In this document: piece by piece, positions 44,874 through 54,299 of the stretch
How positions within the stretch are numbered: position 1 is the first letter of the stretch
How the letters are laid out: the number at the start of each line of letters is the position of its first letter
Origin: Labilibaculum sp. K2S
Lineage (GTDB): Bacteria; Bacteroidota; Bacteroidia; Bacteroidales; Marinifilaceae
Direction: 5' to 3'
Assembly (NCBI RefSeq): GCF_030372765.1
Contig: NZ_JAUCMW010000013.1
Coordinates: 62,001 to 126,000, forward strand
Length of the DNA: 64,000 nt
Notes under the pieces: generated by a model
Databases searched by the model: none
What the model was told of the DNA's origin: nothing
The model's input: the letters and a program-made list of their open reading frames with translations, nothing else
Translations under genes and position numbers: made by a program

Positions 44874-46130
44874 CTAAAGAATTGTTAAGCGTATTTTAAT
44901 AACACGGGTATTGCTTACTTCTAAAATTTTAAAACTGAAATTTTCAATGCGAATCGTTTCATTATACATGGGAATACTTTCATGATTGAAAATAAGAAAG
45001 CCATTTAAGGTTTCAAAGTCTTCTGATACAGGTAGGTTAAGTTCATATTTATCATTCAGGTAATCTATTTCCAAACGGCCGGCGAAAATGTATTCTGTAT
45101 CTGATATTTTCTGTTCTTCCAAATCAACATCATCATGTTCATCTTCAATTTCACCAAATATCTCTTCCATGATGTCTTCAATGGTAACCATCCCCGCTGT
45201 TCCTCCAAATTCATCAACCACTACGGCAACACTTTTATGTTCGCGTGTAAAAAGATTTAGTAATTTATGAGCAGGCATTGTTTCGGGTACAATAATAATA
45301 TTGCTTAAGCCAGCCTTTATACTTTGTGGATTTTTAAAAATTACCGAAGAATGTATGTAACCAACAATATTGTCTATTGAGTCTTTATAGATTAAAATTC
45401 TGGAGTATCCGGTTTCTATAAAACGTTGCGTCAGGTATGAAATATCACCATTAATTTCCATTGCCTCAATTTCATTACGGGGCACAATGCATTCGCGCAA
45501 TTTCACTTTCGAAAAATCGAGTGCATTTCTAAATATTTTTATATCATGCAGATCGTCCTCAGATATGGTTTGGGCATCATGGCCTTCCTGTACCAGATGA
45601 TCCAGATCAACTTTCCCAAAAGCTTGTGTTTCTTCTTCTTCAGTAATATTAGTTTTAAAAATTTTTCGGATAATGTTCTTTGATAAGAATATGGTGAACG
45701 ATGTTATTGGATAGAATATAATGTAAAAAAACATCACCGGAAGGGCAAACAGGTTTAAAGCCATGTTTGGATTGATCCTAAAAAGGGTTTTGGGTATAAA
45801 CTCTGCTGTAACCAGAATTAATATGGTGGAAATAAATGTCTGAACAGCCAATATTATTGATTCTGAATCAATCCATATGGCTATAGAAGGTTCCAATAAC
45901 TTAGCCATAAGAATACCATATATTACAAGGGCAATGTTGTTGCCAACGAGCATGGTACTAATATAATATCCTGGGTTTTGAGAAAAAATAGAAAGAACTT
46001 TAGCTGAAATCGTATTTTTATTTCGGTCAAGTTCCATTCGCAACTTGTTCGCAACAATAAAAGCAATTTCCATTCCTGAGAAAAATGCAGATAAGGCCAA
46101 CATGATAAAAATGATGATCAGCTCGTTCAT
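44874..46130 (-). CDS. HlyC/CorC (CNNM-domain) family membrane protein with CBS pair
   Basis: A 418-residue protein: an N-terminal DUF21/CNNM domain of about 190 residues with hydrophobic helices (SAFFSGMEIAFI, NPGYYISTMLVGNNIAL, TAEFIPKTLFRINP), a CBS pair (about 205-330; VPRNEIEAM, SVAVVVDEFGGTAGMVTIEDIMEEIFGEIEDE) and a C-terminal CorC_HlyC transporter-associated domain. Family members are implicated in Mg2+/Co2+ efflux, though function here is not established. It begins directly at the stop of the small upstream gene and belongs to an operon-like block with lptC. Confidence 0.92.
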   Translation of the reverse strand: MNELIIIFIMLALSAFFSGMEIAFIVANKLRMELDRNKNTISAKVLSIFSQNPGYYISTMLVGNNIALVIYGILMAKLLEPSIAIWIDSESIILAVQTFISTILILVTAEFIPKTLFRINPNMALNLFALPVMFFYIIFYPITSFTIFLSKNIIRKIFKTNITEEEETQAFGKVDLDHLVQEGHDAQTISEDDLHDIKIFRNALDFSKVKLRECIVPRNEIEAMEINGDISYLTQRFIETGYSRILIYKDSIDNIVGYIHSSVIFKNPQSIKAGLSNIIIVPETMPAHKLLNLFTREHKSVAVVVDEFGGTAGMVTIEDIMEEIFGEIEDEHDDVDLEEQKISDTEYIFAGRLEIDYLNDKYELNLPVSEDFETLNGFLIFNHESIPMYNETIRIENFSFKILEVSNTRVIKIRLTIL

Positions 46131-46334
46131 TTACTTCCGGGCTTTATTTTTCTCTTGTAATTTTCGCATGTATCTTCTCCATACATACATCAAACCAGCA
46201 ATGCCAGCGATAACATACAGCATAATACTTTCAGCAAATCCGTAATTAATTGTTTTGTTTATAGCAGCAACCAAGCCAACAATCATTACGATTAACCAGA
46301 TGATTTCTAAAATAAAAGGGAGTTTTTGTTTCAT
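46131..46334 (-). CDS. Small conserved membrane protein of unknown function
   Basis: A 67-residue protein with two predicted transmembrane segments (EIIWLIVMIVGLVAAI and IMLYVIAGIAGLMYVW) and a basic C-terminus (RRYMRKLQEKNKARK). I do not recognise a named family. It sits between lptC and the CorC-like gene with 0 and 41 nt gaps on the same strand, so it is probably translated with them. Confidence 0.75.
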   Translation of the reverse strand: MKQKLPFILEIIWLIVMIVGLVAAINKTINYGFAESIMLYVIAGIAGLMYVWRRYMRKLQEKNKARK

Positions 46335-46375
46335 GTGTTAAATGATTTTAGATGCAATATAATACGATTTAATTC

Positions 46376-46945
46376 TTATTGTTCTGTTTCATCATTTAAA
46401 TATACTTCACCAGTAACTTTTTTGAGGGTAATTTTATTCATTTTATCATCAGAAGAAAAACCGATTCCTTCCAAAACCTGACCATCATCTGTGGTAATTC
46501 TAACATATTGGTCCGAATAAATGAGACCTTTACCTTGATCCCAGTACATTAATTCGGTATTTATGGTTTTCCCGTCATCACTAATAGCAACAACTTTATT
46601 TCTTAGTTCCCACAATTGATCTGAGGTAAAATGCTTGGCATAATTTGCTTCAATTTGTCCGGCAACAGTTCCATCGTCATCATAGGAAGTAATTTTTCCT
46701 CCTTTTGGGAAATCCTGATACTCCGCATCCTCGGTTTTTACCTCAATAAATTCAACCGCAAATGCACGATATTTAATTCGTGTTGAATCGGTGAAAATGA
46801 ATTCAACATCTTTGCCGGATCGCTCTGGGGCTTTTTCGTTGTTTGTAATACTTTGTACTTCTTTAATACTGTTCTCACAAGACAAAAGCATTGCAATCCC
46901 GGAAAGGATCACAATGCTTTTGATAATATTATTGATATTTTTCAA
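46376..46945 (-). CDS. lptC: LptC-like lipopolysaccharide export lipoprotein
   Basis: A 189-residue lipoprotein. The signal peptide ends in lipobox LLSCEN with the lipidated cysteine near residue 23. The mature protein is made of short beta strands with the LptC features GGKITSYDDDGTVAGQIEANYAKHF and YWDQGKGLIYSDQYVRITTDDGQVLEGIGFSSD. LptC bridges the LptBFG transporter to the periplasmic LptA bridge. A lipid-anchored rather than transmembrane form is usual in Bacteroidota. It is 4 nt downstream of the TPR gene. Confidence 0.88.
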   Translation of the reverse strand: MKNINNIIKSIVILSGIAMLLSCENSIKEVQSITNNEKAPERSGKDVEFIFTDSTRIKYRAFAVEFIEVKTEDAEYQDFPKGGKITSYDDDGTVAGQIEANYAKHFTSDQLWELRNKVVAISDDGKTINTELMYWDQGKGLIYSDQYVRITTDDGQVLEGIGFSSDDKMNKITLKKVTGEVYLNDETEQ

Positions 46946-46949
46946 TGTT

Positions 46950-48287
46950 TTATTCTGTTAATCTTGCTTTGGTTGATTCGTTAATCCAATCTCCAACTTT
47001 ATAAGTATCACCTTCTTTAATTCCTTCAAAGAAAGCCTCCTCTTTGCGGGGAAAATATTTAGAGTAGGTATTAATTAATTCACGGGCTTCTTCTGCACAA
47101 TCAGGATCTAAAGCTTTGGCTTTTGCAAATTTATCAACAGCTACCCAATAAACCGATTGTTTTTCAAGTGGACTTGATCCGTAATTTTTGCTGTAGGCTG
47201 CATAAGCTTTTCCAATCAACAAATAAGGTTGTCCCCAAGTAGTTCTATAACCAGCTGCCTTTAAAGCGTTAGATTTAGCATCACTATATTTACCCTGCAT
47301 TAAAAGGATTGTAGCTAATTTAAAATGAAGGTCAGCTTTAACATCAGCATCTGTTTCCAATTCGATAGACTTAACCAAGTACTCTTTACTCTTGTCAAAT
47401 TCTTTTTTCTTGATAAACATTTTTGCCAGGTTGTGTGCTGCATCAGCATTCGGATCCAATTCGTATTTTCTTTCAGCAACTTCAGCATACAAAGCTCCGT
47501 CTTCACATTCCTGACGATTTAGCATTCTTAAGATCTTATTGATCAAAACCAGATCATCATGGTTTGCATGAAATTTAGGAGTAAAGATATTGCTTAAAGT
47601 TTCACAATCAGCAACTCCGGCAGCAAAGAAAATTTGTTCTACATTCAATCTTGCGTTGTTGATGTTATCCTTTTTAGCTGGGTCACTCTCGGCATCCATT
47701 TGCTTCTTAGCCATGTCCATAAAAAGAAGGTAATTGTCGATCACTTCTTCTGCTTCTATTTGATTGTTTTGAACCAGAACTTTCGAAGCTTCCATTGTGT
47801 TGGCAATAACTTTCGCTTCAGCATCCAGTCCTTGCATTTCAATGGATTTTTTCATCAGGGCATAAGCTTCTTTTACCGAAGGAATGTCTTTCTCCCGGTA
47901 TTGGAACAAATCACCACCTTTACGTCCAAGAATCCAACCTGTAGAATATTTACGATCTTTACCAAAATATTTAATTCGGTTATCGTAAACCATCATCAGT
48001 GTGTCCACATATTTGTCATTCTTAGTAGCGCGATACAATCCTTCCATTATTTTCACACCATTAATATAAGTGGATTTTTGGTAAGCAGGTGCATTTTTAT
48101 AAACGTATCTCCATCCTGTAAGTGCTTCTTTGTAATTTCCCTGCTTTACCATCTCGATGTAAAGAGATGCGTTCAAAATTGTTTTAGCACTATCCAACCC
48201 ATATTTTGATTCCAAAGTCTGTGCTTCCGCTTTAAACAGACCCGAAAACAAAAGAACAATTGTTACGATTAAAAGTCTTGTCTTCAT
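46950..48287 (-). CDS. Exported TPR-repeat protein
   Basis: A 445-residue protein starting at ATG 48287, which begins a signal peptide (MKTRLLIVTIVLLFSGLFKAEA); an upstream in-frame TTG would add eight residues and is rejected. The mature chain has several helical repeats with TPR spacing, clearest at about residues 260-400 (DPNADAAHNLAKMFIKKKEF, DVKADLHFKLATILLMQGKY, GQPYLLIGKAYAAY). It is probably a periplasmic scaffold. The operon partner 4 nt downstream is lptC and the neighbour upstream is coaX, an arrangement I recall as common in Bacteroidota. Confidence 0.85.
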   Translation of the reverse strand: MKTRLLIVTIVLLFSGLFKAEAQTLESKYGLDSAKTILNASLYIEMVKQGNYKEALTGWRYVYKNAPAYQKSTYINGVKIMEGLYRATKNDKYVDTLMMVYDNRIKYFGKDRKYSTGWILGRKGGDLFQYREKDIPSVKEAYALMKKSIEMQGLDAEAKVIANTMEASKVLVQNNQIEAEEVIDNYLLFMDMAKKQMDAESDPAKKDNINNARLNVEQIFFAAGVADCETLSNIFTPKFHANHDDLVLINKILRMLNRQECEDGALYAEVAERKYELDPNADAAHNLAKMFIKKKEFDKSKEYLVKSIELETDADVKADLHFKLATILLMQGKYSDAKSNALKAAGYRTTWGQPYLLIGKAYAAYSKNYGSSPLEKQSVYWVAVDKFAKAKALDPDCAEEARELINTYSKYFPRKEEAFFEGIKEGDTYKVGDWINESTKARLTE

Positions 48288-48397
48288 ATTACTATTTTTT
48301 TTTATAATCAAGTTACTTTTTATTTCAAAAACAAAAATGACATTTAAATTTACCAGTAAAACCTCGTTATTATAAACCAGGGTCTAAATATAACGAA

Positions 48398-48424
48398 AGT
48401 TTTAGTTTTGTCAGAACTAAAACT
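48398..48424 (-). other. Perfect inverted repeat between coaX and the TPR gene
   Basis: AGTTTTAGTT (48398-48407) and AACTAAAACT (48415-48424) form a perfect 10-bp stem with a 7-nt loop. It lies in the 250-nt gap after coaX; there is no clear T-run, so it may be a weak terminator or a regulatory hairpin. Confidence 0.45.
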
Positions 48425-48537
48425 GCAAAACTCATACCAAAAATTAGTACAAGCTTCGAAACTGGTTGGAACATCTATATTTAAGAGCCTTTTGCAAAAC
48501 TATAAATAAAATATAAAGCTGCAAAAAATACTTCTTA

Positions 48538-49275
48538 TTAAGAGTGAATCAATAAATTAAATTCCAATATCTTATTTAAACCTTCCAATACGATTTCGGG
48601 ATGATAAGCAACGTTGTGATCTATTGATTTATTTAAAAAATGGGCATCTCCTCCGGTAATTACTACACGTAATTCCGGATGTATCGCTTTTAATTTATTA
48701 ATGTATGAATCTATTTCGAAGATCAGACCATTTTGAACGCCTGATACTATTGCATCATTGGTGTTTTTGCCAATTAAATTGAAATCTTCATTTTTCGACA
48801 GTTCGGGTAGGTTTTGAGTAAATTCGTGTAAAGCTTTAAACCGCATTTTTAAACCGGGAGATATACAGCCACCTAAATATTGGGCTTTAGCAGTAACAAA
48901 ATCAAACGTGATAGCGGTTCCGGCATCTATTACCAATACATCTTTTCCTTTATATAAACCATGGGCACCTGCGCAAGCGGCTAATCGATCGTAGCCGAGT
49001 GTGCTTTTCGATTCATATAAGTTTTCCAGTGGCGTGTCTATTTCGGAATTAAAAAACAGAACTACTTTGCATGCCAATTTTAATTGGGAGATTAATTCTT
49101 TAGGATATTTTCTAACAGAAGAAATAATAACATTAGGTGCATTTTCACATTTCGATAAAAGGCCGGAAACGAATTCAGTTTCCCCTAATGTTGAGTTTTC
49201 AAGTCCAACTAATTGATTGTTTTCAAAGAAGCCTGACTTTATTTGTGTGTTTCCTATGTCTACGATTAAATTCAA
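48538..49275 (-). CDS. coaX: Type III pantothenate kinase
   Basis: A 245-residue ASKHA-fold kinase that phosphorylates pantothenate, the first step of CoA synthesis. The phosphate loop is LIVDIGNTQIKSGFF; LGYDRLAACAGAHGLYKG and VLVIDAGTAITFDFV are the catalytic blocks; GGCISPGLKMRFKALHEFT and VITGGDAHFL complete the set. Type III enzymes are not feedback-inhibited by CoA and require a monovalent cation (family knowledge). It is transcribed divergently from the REC-PAS gene. Confidence 0.95.
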   Translation of the reverse strand: MNLIVDIGNTQIKSGFFENNQLVGLENSTLGETEFVSGLLSKCENAPNVIISSVRKYPKELISQLKLACKVVLFFNSEIDTPLENLYESKSTLGYDRLAACAGAHGLYKGKDVLVIDAGTAITFDFVTAKAQYLGGCISPGLKMRFKALHEFTQNLPELSKNEDFNLIGKNTNDAIVSGVQNGLIFEIDSYINKLKAIHPELRVVITGGDAHFLNKSIDHNVAYHPEIVLEGLNKILEFNLLIHS

Positions 49276-49480
49276 AAGAGCCGGAATGAAGGTAAATTAT
49301 TATAAATGTCTTGTAAAATCGCATAAAATTAGTAAACTTTAGGCATATTAATCTAGTGACACTTAGGTTTTTTATAATCATTTTAAATTAGATGGTGTTT
49401 AATTATTCAGAAAATACGGTTTAAATGGTTGCTTAGCCTTTTTTTAGATTGAAATCGATTACACATTCAATTTTAGATTG

Positions 49481-50587
49481 ATGAAGAAAAAAATTTTAAT
49501 TGTAGAAGATGACAGTTTAATATCGACCATCTTTCGGATGTTTTTAAAAGAACTGGGTTACGATCTTATCGGAATTGTAGAAGATGGAAAAGAGGCTATT
49601 CGTTTGTGTGAAACAATAAAGCCGGATATTATTCTGATGGATGTTCATTTGGGTGGAGGTTTGGATGGAATTCAAACTACAGAATTAATAAAAACCAAAT
49701 TTGACATTCCGGTTATCTTCCTTTCCAGTGATACTGAAGAAAGTACAATTCAGAGAGTAATTAATATTCATTCTTATGGATATTTGGTGAAACCAATTGA
49801 CAAGAAGGAACTTGGTATTTCAATAGAGTTGGCATTTTATAAACATCAATTTGATTTGGATCAAAAAATGCGCGAACAGCGTTTTCGAAATTTCATTACC
49901 GATTCTCCTGAAGCCATTATTGTGATCAATGAAAATGGTTTAATTGAATATTTAAACTGTTTGGGATTGAAGCTATTCAAAACAGCTTACATTGAGGATT
50001 TAATGGGTTTACCCTTACTGTCATTCATTTCGGAAGAATACAGTGCGATTTTTAAAGAGAGATTGGAAAATTCGTTGACTATGGAAACAGGAATTTCCTA
50101 TACTCATCTGAAATTAAAAACTATACATGGCGAATTGATTGATGTAGGTTTAACCGGAGCTCAAATTGAATTTAATGGGAAGAAAAATTTGCAATTAATT
50201 GTTCGTGATATTACGCAAGAATTTGCCTATCGTCAATTGTTAGCTGAAAAAGCGAATATCATTAATAATTTTGTTGATGGGGTTGTGACTTTCGACCTTG
50301 AGGGAAAGGTAAAATCGTGGAATCGTGCATGTGAACGGATTTTTGGTGTCTCCGAAACCAATATTATTGGTAAAGCATACTGTAGTTTGTTTCTTTACGA
50401 GGAACAAAAATCGTTTACCGAAGATATTTTAATTCCAGTTGAGGAGAATGGAAAACATGAAGTGAATTTTGCTTTAGAGATAAATGAGAAAAAGCGGGAC
50501 ATTAAACTGATTGCTAATTTACTTCGAAATGAAAAAGGAGAGGAAACCGGAGTGGTTTGCTACATTCGGGATCATTCGTGTTCTTAA
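49481..50587 (+). CDS. Response-regulator receiver protein with two PAS domains
   Basis: A 368-residue protein; ATG 49481 is preferred over a TTG three bases earlier. Residues 1-125 are a receiver domain with acidic pair E9-D10-D11, phospho-acceptor D54 in LMDVHLG, switch residue in FLSSD and invariant lysine in YLVKPI. Two PAS domains follow (about 138-250, FITDSPEAIIVINENGLIEYLN; about 255-368, NIINNFVDGVVTFDLEGKVKSWN). No histidine kinase, HTH or GGDEF output is present; it ends after the second PAS. It may pass signals by protein contact. No cognate kinase is adjacent. Confidence 0.88.
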   Translation: MKKKILIVEDDSLISTIFRMFLKELGYDLIGIVEDGKEAIRLCETIKPDIILMDVHLGGGLDGIQTTELIKTKFDIPVIFLSSDTEESTIQRVINIHSYGYLVKPIDKKELGISIELAFYKHQFDLDQKMREQRFRNFITDSPEAIIVINENGLIEYLNCLGLKLFKTAYIEDLMGLPLLSFISEEYSAIFKERLENSLTMETGISYTHLKLKTIHGELIDVGLTGAQIEFNGKKNLQLIVRDITQEFAYRQLLAEKANIINNFVDGVVTFDLEGKVKSWNRACERIFGVSETNIIGKAYCSLFLYEEQKSFTEDILIPVEENGKHEVNFALEINEKKRDIKLIANLLRNEKGEETGVVCYIRDHSCS

Positions 50588-50594
50588 AAAATAA

Positions 50595-50620
50595 ACTCCG
50601 ATCAATTTATCGATCGGAGT
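50595..50620. terminator. Hairpin between convergent REC-PAS and mfd genes
   Basis: ACTCCGATC / GATCGGAGT (50595-50603 with 50612-50620) around an 8-nt loop, 8 nt from each coding end. Flanks are AT-rich but lack long T-runs; probable shared terminator. Confidence 0.65.
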
Positions 50621-50627
50621 AATTATA

Positions 50628-53600
50628 TTATATCTCATTAATTAGAGCCAGTATTTCGCTGGCTTTTTTAATGTTCTTAATTTTCTCGAAACTAAGACTT
50701 AATCTGTGTTTTGATTCTTTCATTTTGCAGGGAACAACTTGCGTTTGCAGAAATTGCAGGACTTTGTTAAACTGTGCTGATTTATAAAAAGCTGAATCCT
50801 GATCAGAAATAAAATACAGAACCAGTTTTCCATTTTTAAGAATGAGTTTTTCAATTCCCAAATCTAAAGAAATCCAACGCAAACGAACAACGTTTAACAG
50901 TTCAAGACATGGTTCGGGTAAGTCTCCAAAACGATCTTTTAACTGCGATTCAAATTTTCCGATTTCCTCTTCGGTCTGAATGTTATCCAATTCGCGGTAC
51001 AAACGAATTCGTTCTGAAATGCTTTCAACATATTTCTCAGGAAAAAGAATTTCCAAATCGGTATCTATTTGGCATTCGCTTATAAATCGAAGAACATTTT
51101 TCCCTTCATCTTTCTTTTCATCTTCAAAAACATCTTTGAATTCATTCTCTTTTAGTTCAAGAAGTGCTTCATTCAGAATTTTGTGATAGGTTTCGTAACC
51201 GATATCAGCAATAAAACCGCTTTGTTCGCCACCCAGCAAATTACCGGCGCCACGAATATCCAAATCCTGCATGGCAATATTAAAACCACTTCCCAGTTCC
51301 GAGAAGTTTTCAATAGCCGTTAATCTTTGTCTTGCCTCCTGAGTCATGGAATCATGCGGAGGAGTTAACAAGTAGCAAAATGCTTTTTTGTTCGACCGGC
51401 CAACGCGGCCTCTTAACTGGTGCAGTTCGCTCAAACCAAAATTCTGTCCGTTATTAATGATGATGGTATTGGCATTCGGAATGTCCAATCCAGATTCAAT
51501 AATGGTTGTTGCAATCAGAACATCAAAATCGCCACGGATAAAGTCGAGCATGATTTTCTCCAGCTTAGGGCCTTCCATTTGTCCGTGAGCAACCACGGTT
51601 GAAACGCCTGGAACGGTTCGCTGAATCATCACCTCAACATCTTTGATGTTTTGAACCCTGTTGTGAATAAAGAAAACCTGTCCGTTTCGTTCCACTTCGT
51701 AGGTAATTGCTTCGCGAATGATGTCTTCATTAAAATTATGAATTTCGGTTACAATCGGATAACGATTTGGAGGCGGGGTATTGATGATGGACAAATCCCT
51801 GGCTCCCAGCAATGAAAATTGTAATGTTCTTGGAATTGGTGTAGCCGTTAATGTTAAGGTATCAACATTTACTTTAAATTGTTTCAGTTTCTCTTTTACC
51901 GATACGCCAAATTTCTGCTCTTCATCAATGATGAGTAAACCCAAATCTTTAAACTCAACATCTTTTCCAATAATTCGGTGTGTCCCGATTATAATATCAG
52001 TTTGTCCGGCTTTTAAATTTTTAAGAATCTGTTTCTGATCTTTCGAGGTTCTCATTCGACTGATATAATCTACTGTGCAGGGAAAATTTTTCAATCGATC
52101 GTTAAACGTTTTGAAATGCTGAAAGGCCAGGATTGTGGTCGGAACCAGAATAGCGACCTGTTTGTTATCGGCAACTGCTTTAAAAGCGGCACGAATTGCA
52201 ATTTCGGTTTTTCCGAAACCAACATCACCACATACCAATCTGTCCATTGGATAAGGCGATTCCATGCCTTCTTTGGTTGCGATTGTTGCTTTCACCTGAT
52301 CGGGAGTATCTTCATAAATAAAGGAAGCCTCCAATTCTTGCTGCATGTACGTGTCGGGACTGAACGAAAAGCCTTTTTCTGATTTTCGTTTGGCATAAAG
52401 GGCAATCAAATCCTTGGCAATGTCTTTTACTTTGCCTTTGGTTTTTTCCTTTAGCTTTTGCCATGTGCCGTTTCCCAGCTTGTATATTTTAGGCGCAGAC
52501 CCGTCTTTGCCTTTGTATTTTGAAATTTTATGAAGCGAGTGTAAACTCACATATAGAATATCATTGTCTTTATAAACCAGGCGAATTACTTCTTGTGGTT
52601 TGCCGTTTGTATCGATTAGCTGCAAACCTCCGAAACGACCAATTCCATGATCGGAATGAACGATGTAATCACCAGGGTGAAGGCGGTTAATTTCTTTAAG
52701 AGTTACTACCTCTTTGGCTTTGTGAACCGTTGAGTTTTTAAGCTGGAATTTGTGGTAACGATCGAAGATCTGATGATCGGTGAAGATGGATATTCTCAGA
52801 TCCTTATCCGAAAATCCCTCGTGAAGTGTGTGACTTACATCCTGAAATTCAACTTCAATTCCCTGATCTTCAAAAATAGTATGGATTCGTTCAATCTGTT
52901 TTGGATTGTCGGAAAGAATGTAATTCGATTCTGCTTTGGCATTGTTATTTAACAAATGCTGACCAAGCAATTCGAAGTTTTTATTGAAGGCTGGTTGCGG
53001 ACTTTGATTGAACTGAATCTCTTCATGAGCTGCAAAAAAGAATTTTTGCCCGAATTCCAATGTCGGGAAATCACTTAACTGATTCAAAAATTCTTTGCTG
53101 TTTATCAGGTAATCTTTAGTAGATACCGAATCTTCACCTATTTGCATAAAAGGAACCTTCTCGATGGTACTTTCATAAATGGATTGAATTCGATCGCAGG
53201 AAAACTGTAAATTCCTGCACCAAAAAATCGCATTACCGGGTACAAAGGAAAGAAAGGATATCCGGGAATCCTTCAGCAGATTTTCCTGAATGTTGGGAAT
53301 GATATCAACGGAATTTAGTTTTTCTATGGATAGTTGATTTTCCACATTAAACATTCGAATGGAATCTATTTCTTCGCCAAAGAAATCGATTCGAAAAGGA
53401 TGTTTATCCGAAAAGGAAAAAATATCAATAATGCTTCCGCGGATAGAATACTGACCAGGTTCTACCACAAAATCGGCTCGTTCAAATTCATAATCGACCA
53501 AGACCTCTTCCACAAATTCGGGAGATAATTTTTCGCCTACCTTAATTGTTAAGGTGTTTTCTTCCAGTTGTGCTTTACTAATTACTTTTTCGATAACGGC

Positions 53601-53978
53601 TTCGGGAAAAGTAATAATGAAAGTAGGATGCTTATCGGAATTCAAACGGTTCAGACATTCGGCACGAAGAATAATGTTCGAACTGTCAGTTTTCTCATAT
53701 TGAACGGAACGTTTGAAGGAAGATGGAAAGAACAAAACGGTATCTTCATCAAGCAGATTGCACAGATCATTGTAAAAATAGGCAGCCTCCTCCTTATCGT
53801 TAAATAGTAAAATGTGCGGATGTTGGCCGGGTTTAAGGGTGGAAATCAACAAAGGGAGCGAAGAACCAACCAAACCTTTTAGGTGAAGCTGAAACTTTGA
53901 TTTTTGTTCCAGATATTTTTCAATGCTGTATCGGGCAGGATGCTCCGAGAAAATTTGTATAAGTTGTTTTAGTTCCAA
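50628..53978 (-). CDS. mfd: Transcription-repair coupling factor
   Basis: A protein of about 1117 residues that displaces stalled RNA polymerase and recruits UvrA. N-terminal UvrB-like modules (ISTLKPGQHPHILLFNDKE; VVEPGQYSIRGSIIDIFSF) are followed by the RNA-polymerase interaction domain (LHPGDYIVHSDHGIGRFGG). The SF2 helicase core has Walker A CGDVGFGKTEIA, IIDEEQKFGV (DEEQ box), TLTATPIPRTL and QLRGRVGRSNK. A C-terminal TRCF domain completes it. The start is uncertain: no ATG lies near the N-terminus. TTG at 53978, with AAGGACAAGGG upstream, gives the usual start of the family. The frame stays open to 54047, but that part lies in CAAGT-repeat sequence and is doubtful. Confidence 0.94.
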   Translation of the reverse strand: MELKQLIQIFSEHPARYSIEKYLEQKSKFQLHLKGLVGSSLPLLISTLKPGQHPHILLFNDKEEAAYFYNDLCNLLDEDTVLFFPSSFKRSVQYEKTDSSNIILRAECLNRLNSDKHPTFIITFPEAVIEKVISKAQLEENTLTIKVGEKLSPEFVEEVLVDYEFERADFVVEPGQYSIRGSIIDIFSFSDKHPFRIDFFGEEIDSIRMFNVENQLSIEKLNSVDIIPNIQENLLKDSRISFLSFVPGNAIFWCRNLQFSCDRIQSIYESTIEKVPFMQIGEDSVSTKDYLINSKEFLNQLSDFPTLEFGQKFFFAAHEEIQFNQSPQPAFNKNFELLGQHLLNNNAKAESNYILSDNPKQIERIHTIFEDQGIEVEFQDVSHTLHEGFSDKDLRISIFTDHQIFDRYHKFQLKNSTVHKAKEVVTLKEINRLHPGDYIVHSDHGIGRFGGLQLIDTNGKPQEVIRLVYKDNDILYVSLHSLHKISKYKGKDGSAPKIYKLGNGTWQKLKEKTKGKVKDIAKDLIALYAKRKSEKGFSFSPDTYMQQELEASFIYEDTPDQVKATIATKEGMESPYPMDRLVCGDVGFGKTEIAIRAAFKAVADNKQVAILVPTTILAFQHFKTFNDRLKNFPCTVDYISRMRTSKDQKQILKNLKAGQTDIIIGTHRIIGKDVEFKDLGLLIIDEEQKFGVSVKEKLKQFKVNVDTLTLTATPIPRTLQFSLLGARDLSIINTPPPNRYPIVTEIHNFNEDIIREAITYEVERNGQVFFIHNRVQNIKDVEVMIQRTVPGVSTVVAHGQMEGPKLEKIMLDFIRGDFDVLIATTIIESGLDIPNANTIIINNGQNFGLSELHQLRGRVGRSNKKAFCYLLTPPHDSMTQEARQRLTAIENFSELGSGFNIAMQDLDIRGAGNLLGGEQSGFIADIGYETYHKILNEALLELKENEFKDVFEDEKKDEGKNVLRFISECQIDTDLEILFPEKYVESISERIRLYRELDNIQTEEEIGKFESQLKDRFGDLPEPCLELLNVVRLRWISLDLGIEKLILKNGKLVLYFISDQDSAFYKSAQFNKVLQFLQTQVVPCKMKESKHRLSLSFEKIKNIKKASEILALINEI

Positions 53979-54048
53979 ACCCTTGTCCTTTTTTTGTTGA
54001 AACGCAAATTTAGGGAAAATATTTAAGGGACAAGTTAAAAGTGCCAAG

Positions 54049-54095
54049 GATCAGAAACAAAGTGACAAGAACCAAGTACCCAAGTATAAATTAGG
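54049..54095. repeat. CAAGT-rich low-complexity repeat upstream of mfd
   Basis: CAAAGTGACAAG, AACCAAGTACC and CAAGTATAAAT recur in this 47-nt stretch, resembling the repeat at 398-442. It lies in the mfd leader on the minus strand. Confidence 0.5.
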
Positions 54096-54299
54096 AAAAA
54101 GGAAGTGTTTGCCGGTAGGTTTTGAAAATTTCCTGTTTTTAAGGAAAATACAGGTAAGAAGAGTGTGTATTAAATAAACAGCATTAATTATTTTCAGGCT
54201 CTTTAATTTCGCTGATTATAAATAATGTTTACTTTCAGGATGGGATTTAATAGAACTGGATACGATAGTCGAATAAAATATAAACAAATACTGAACTAA

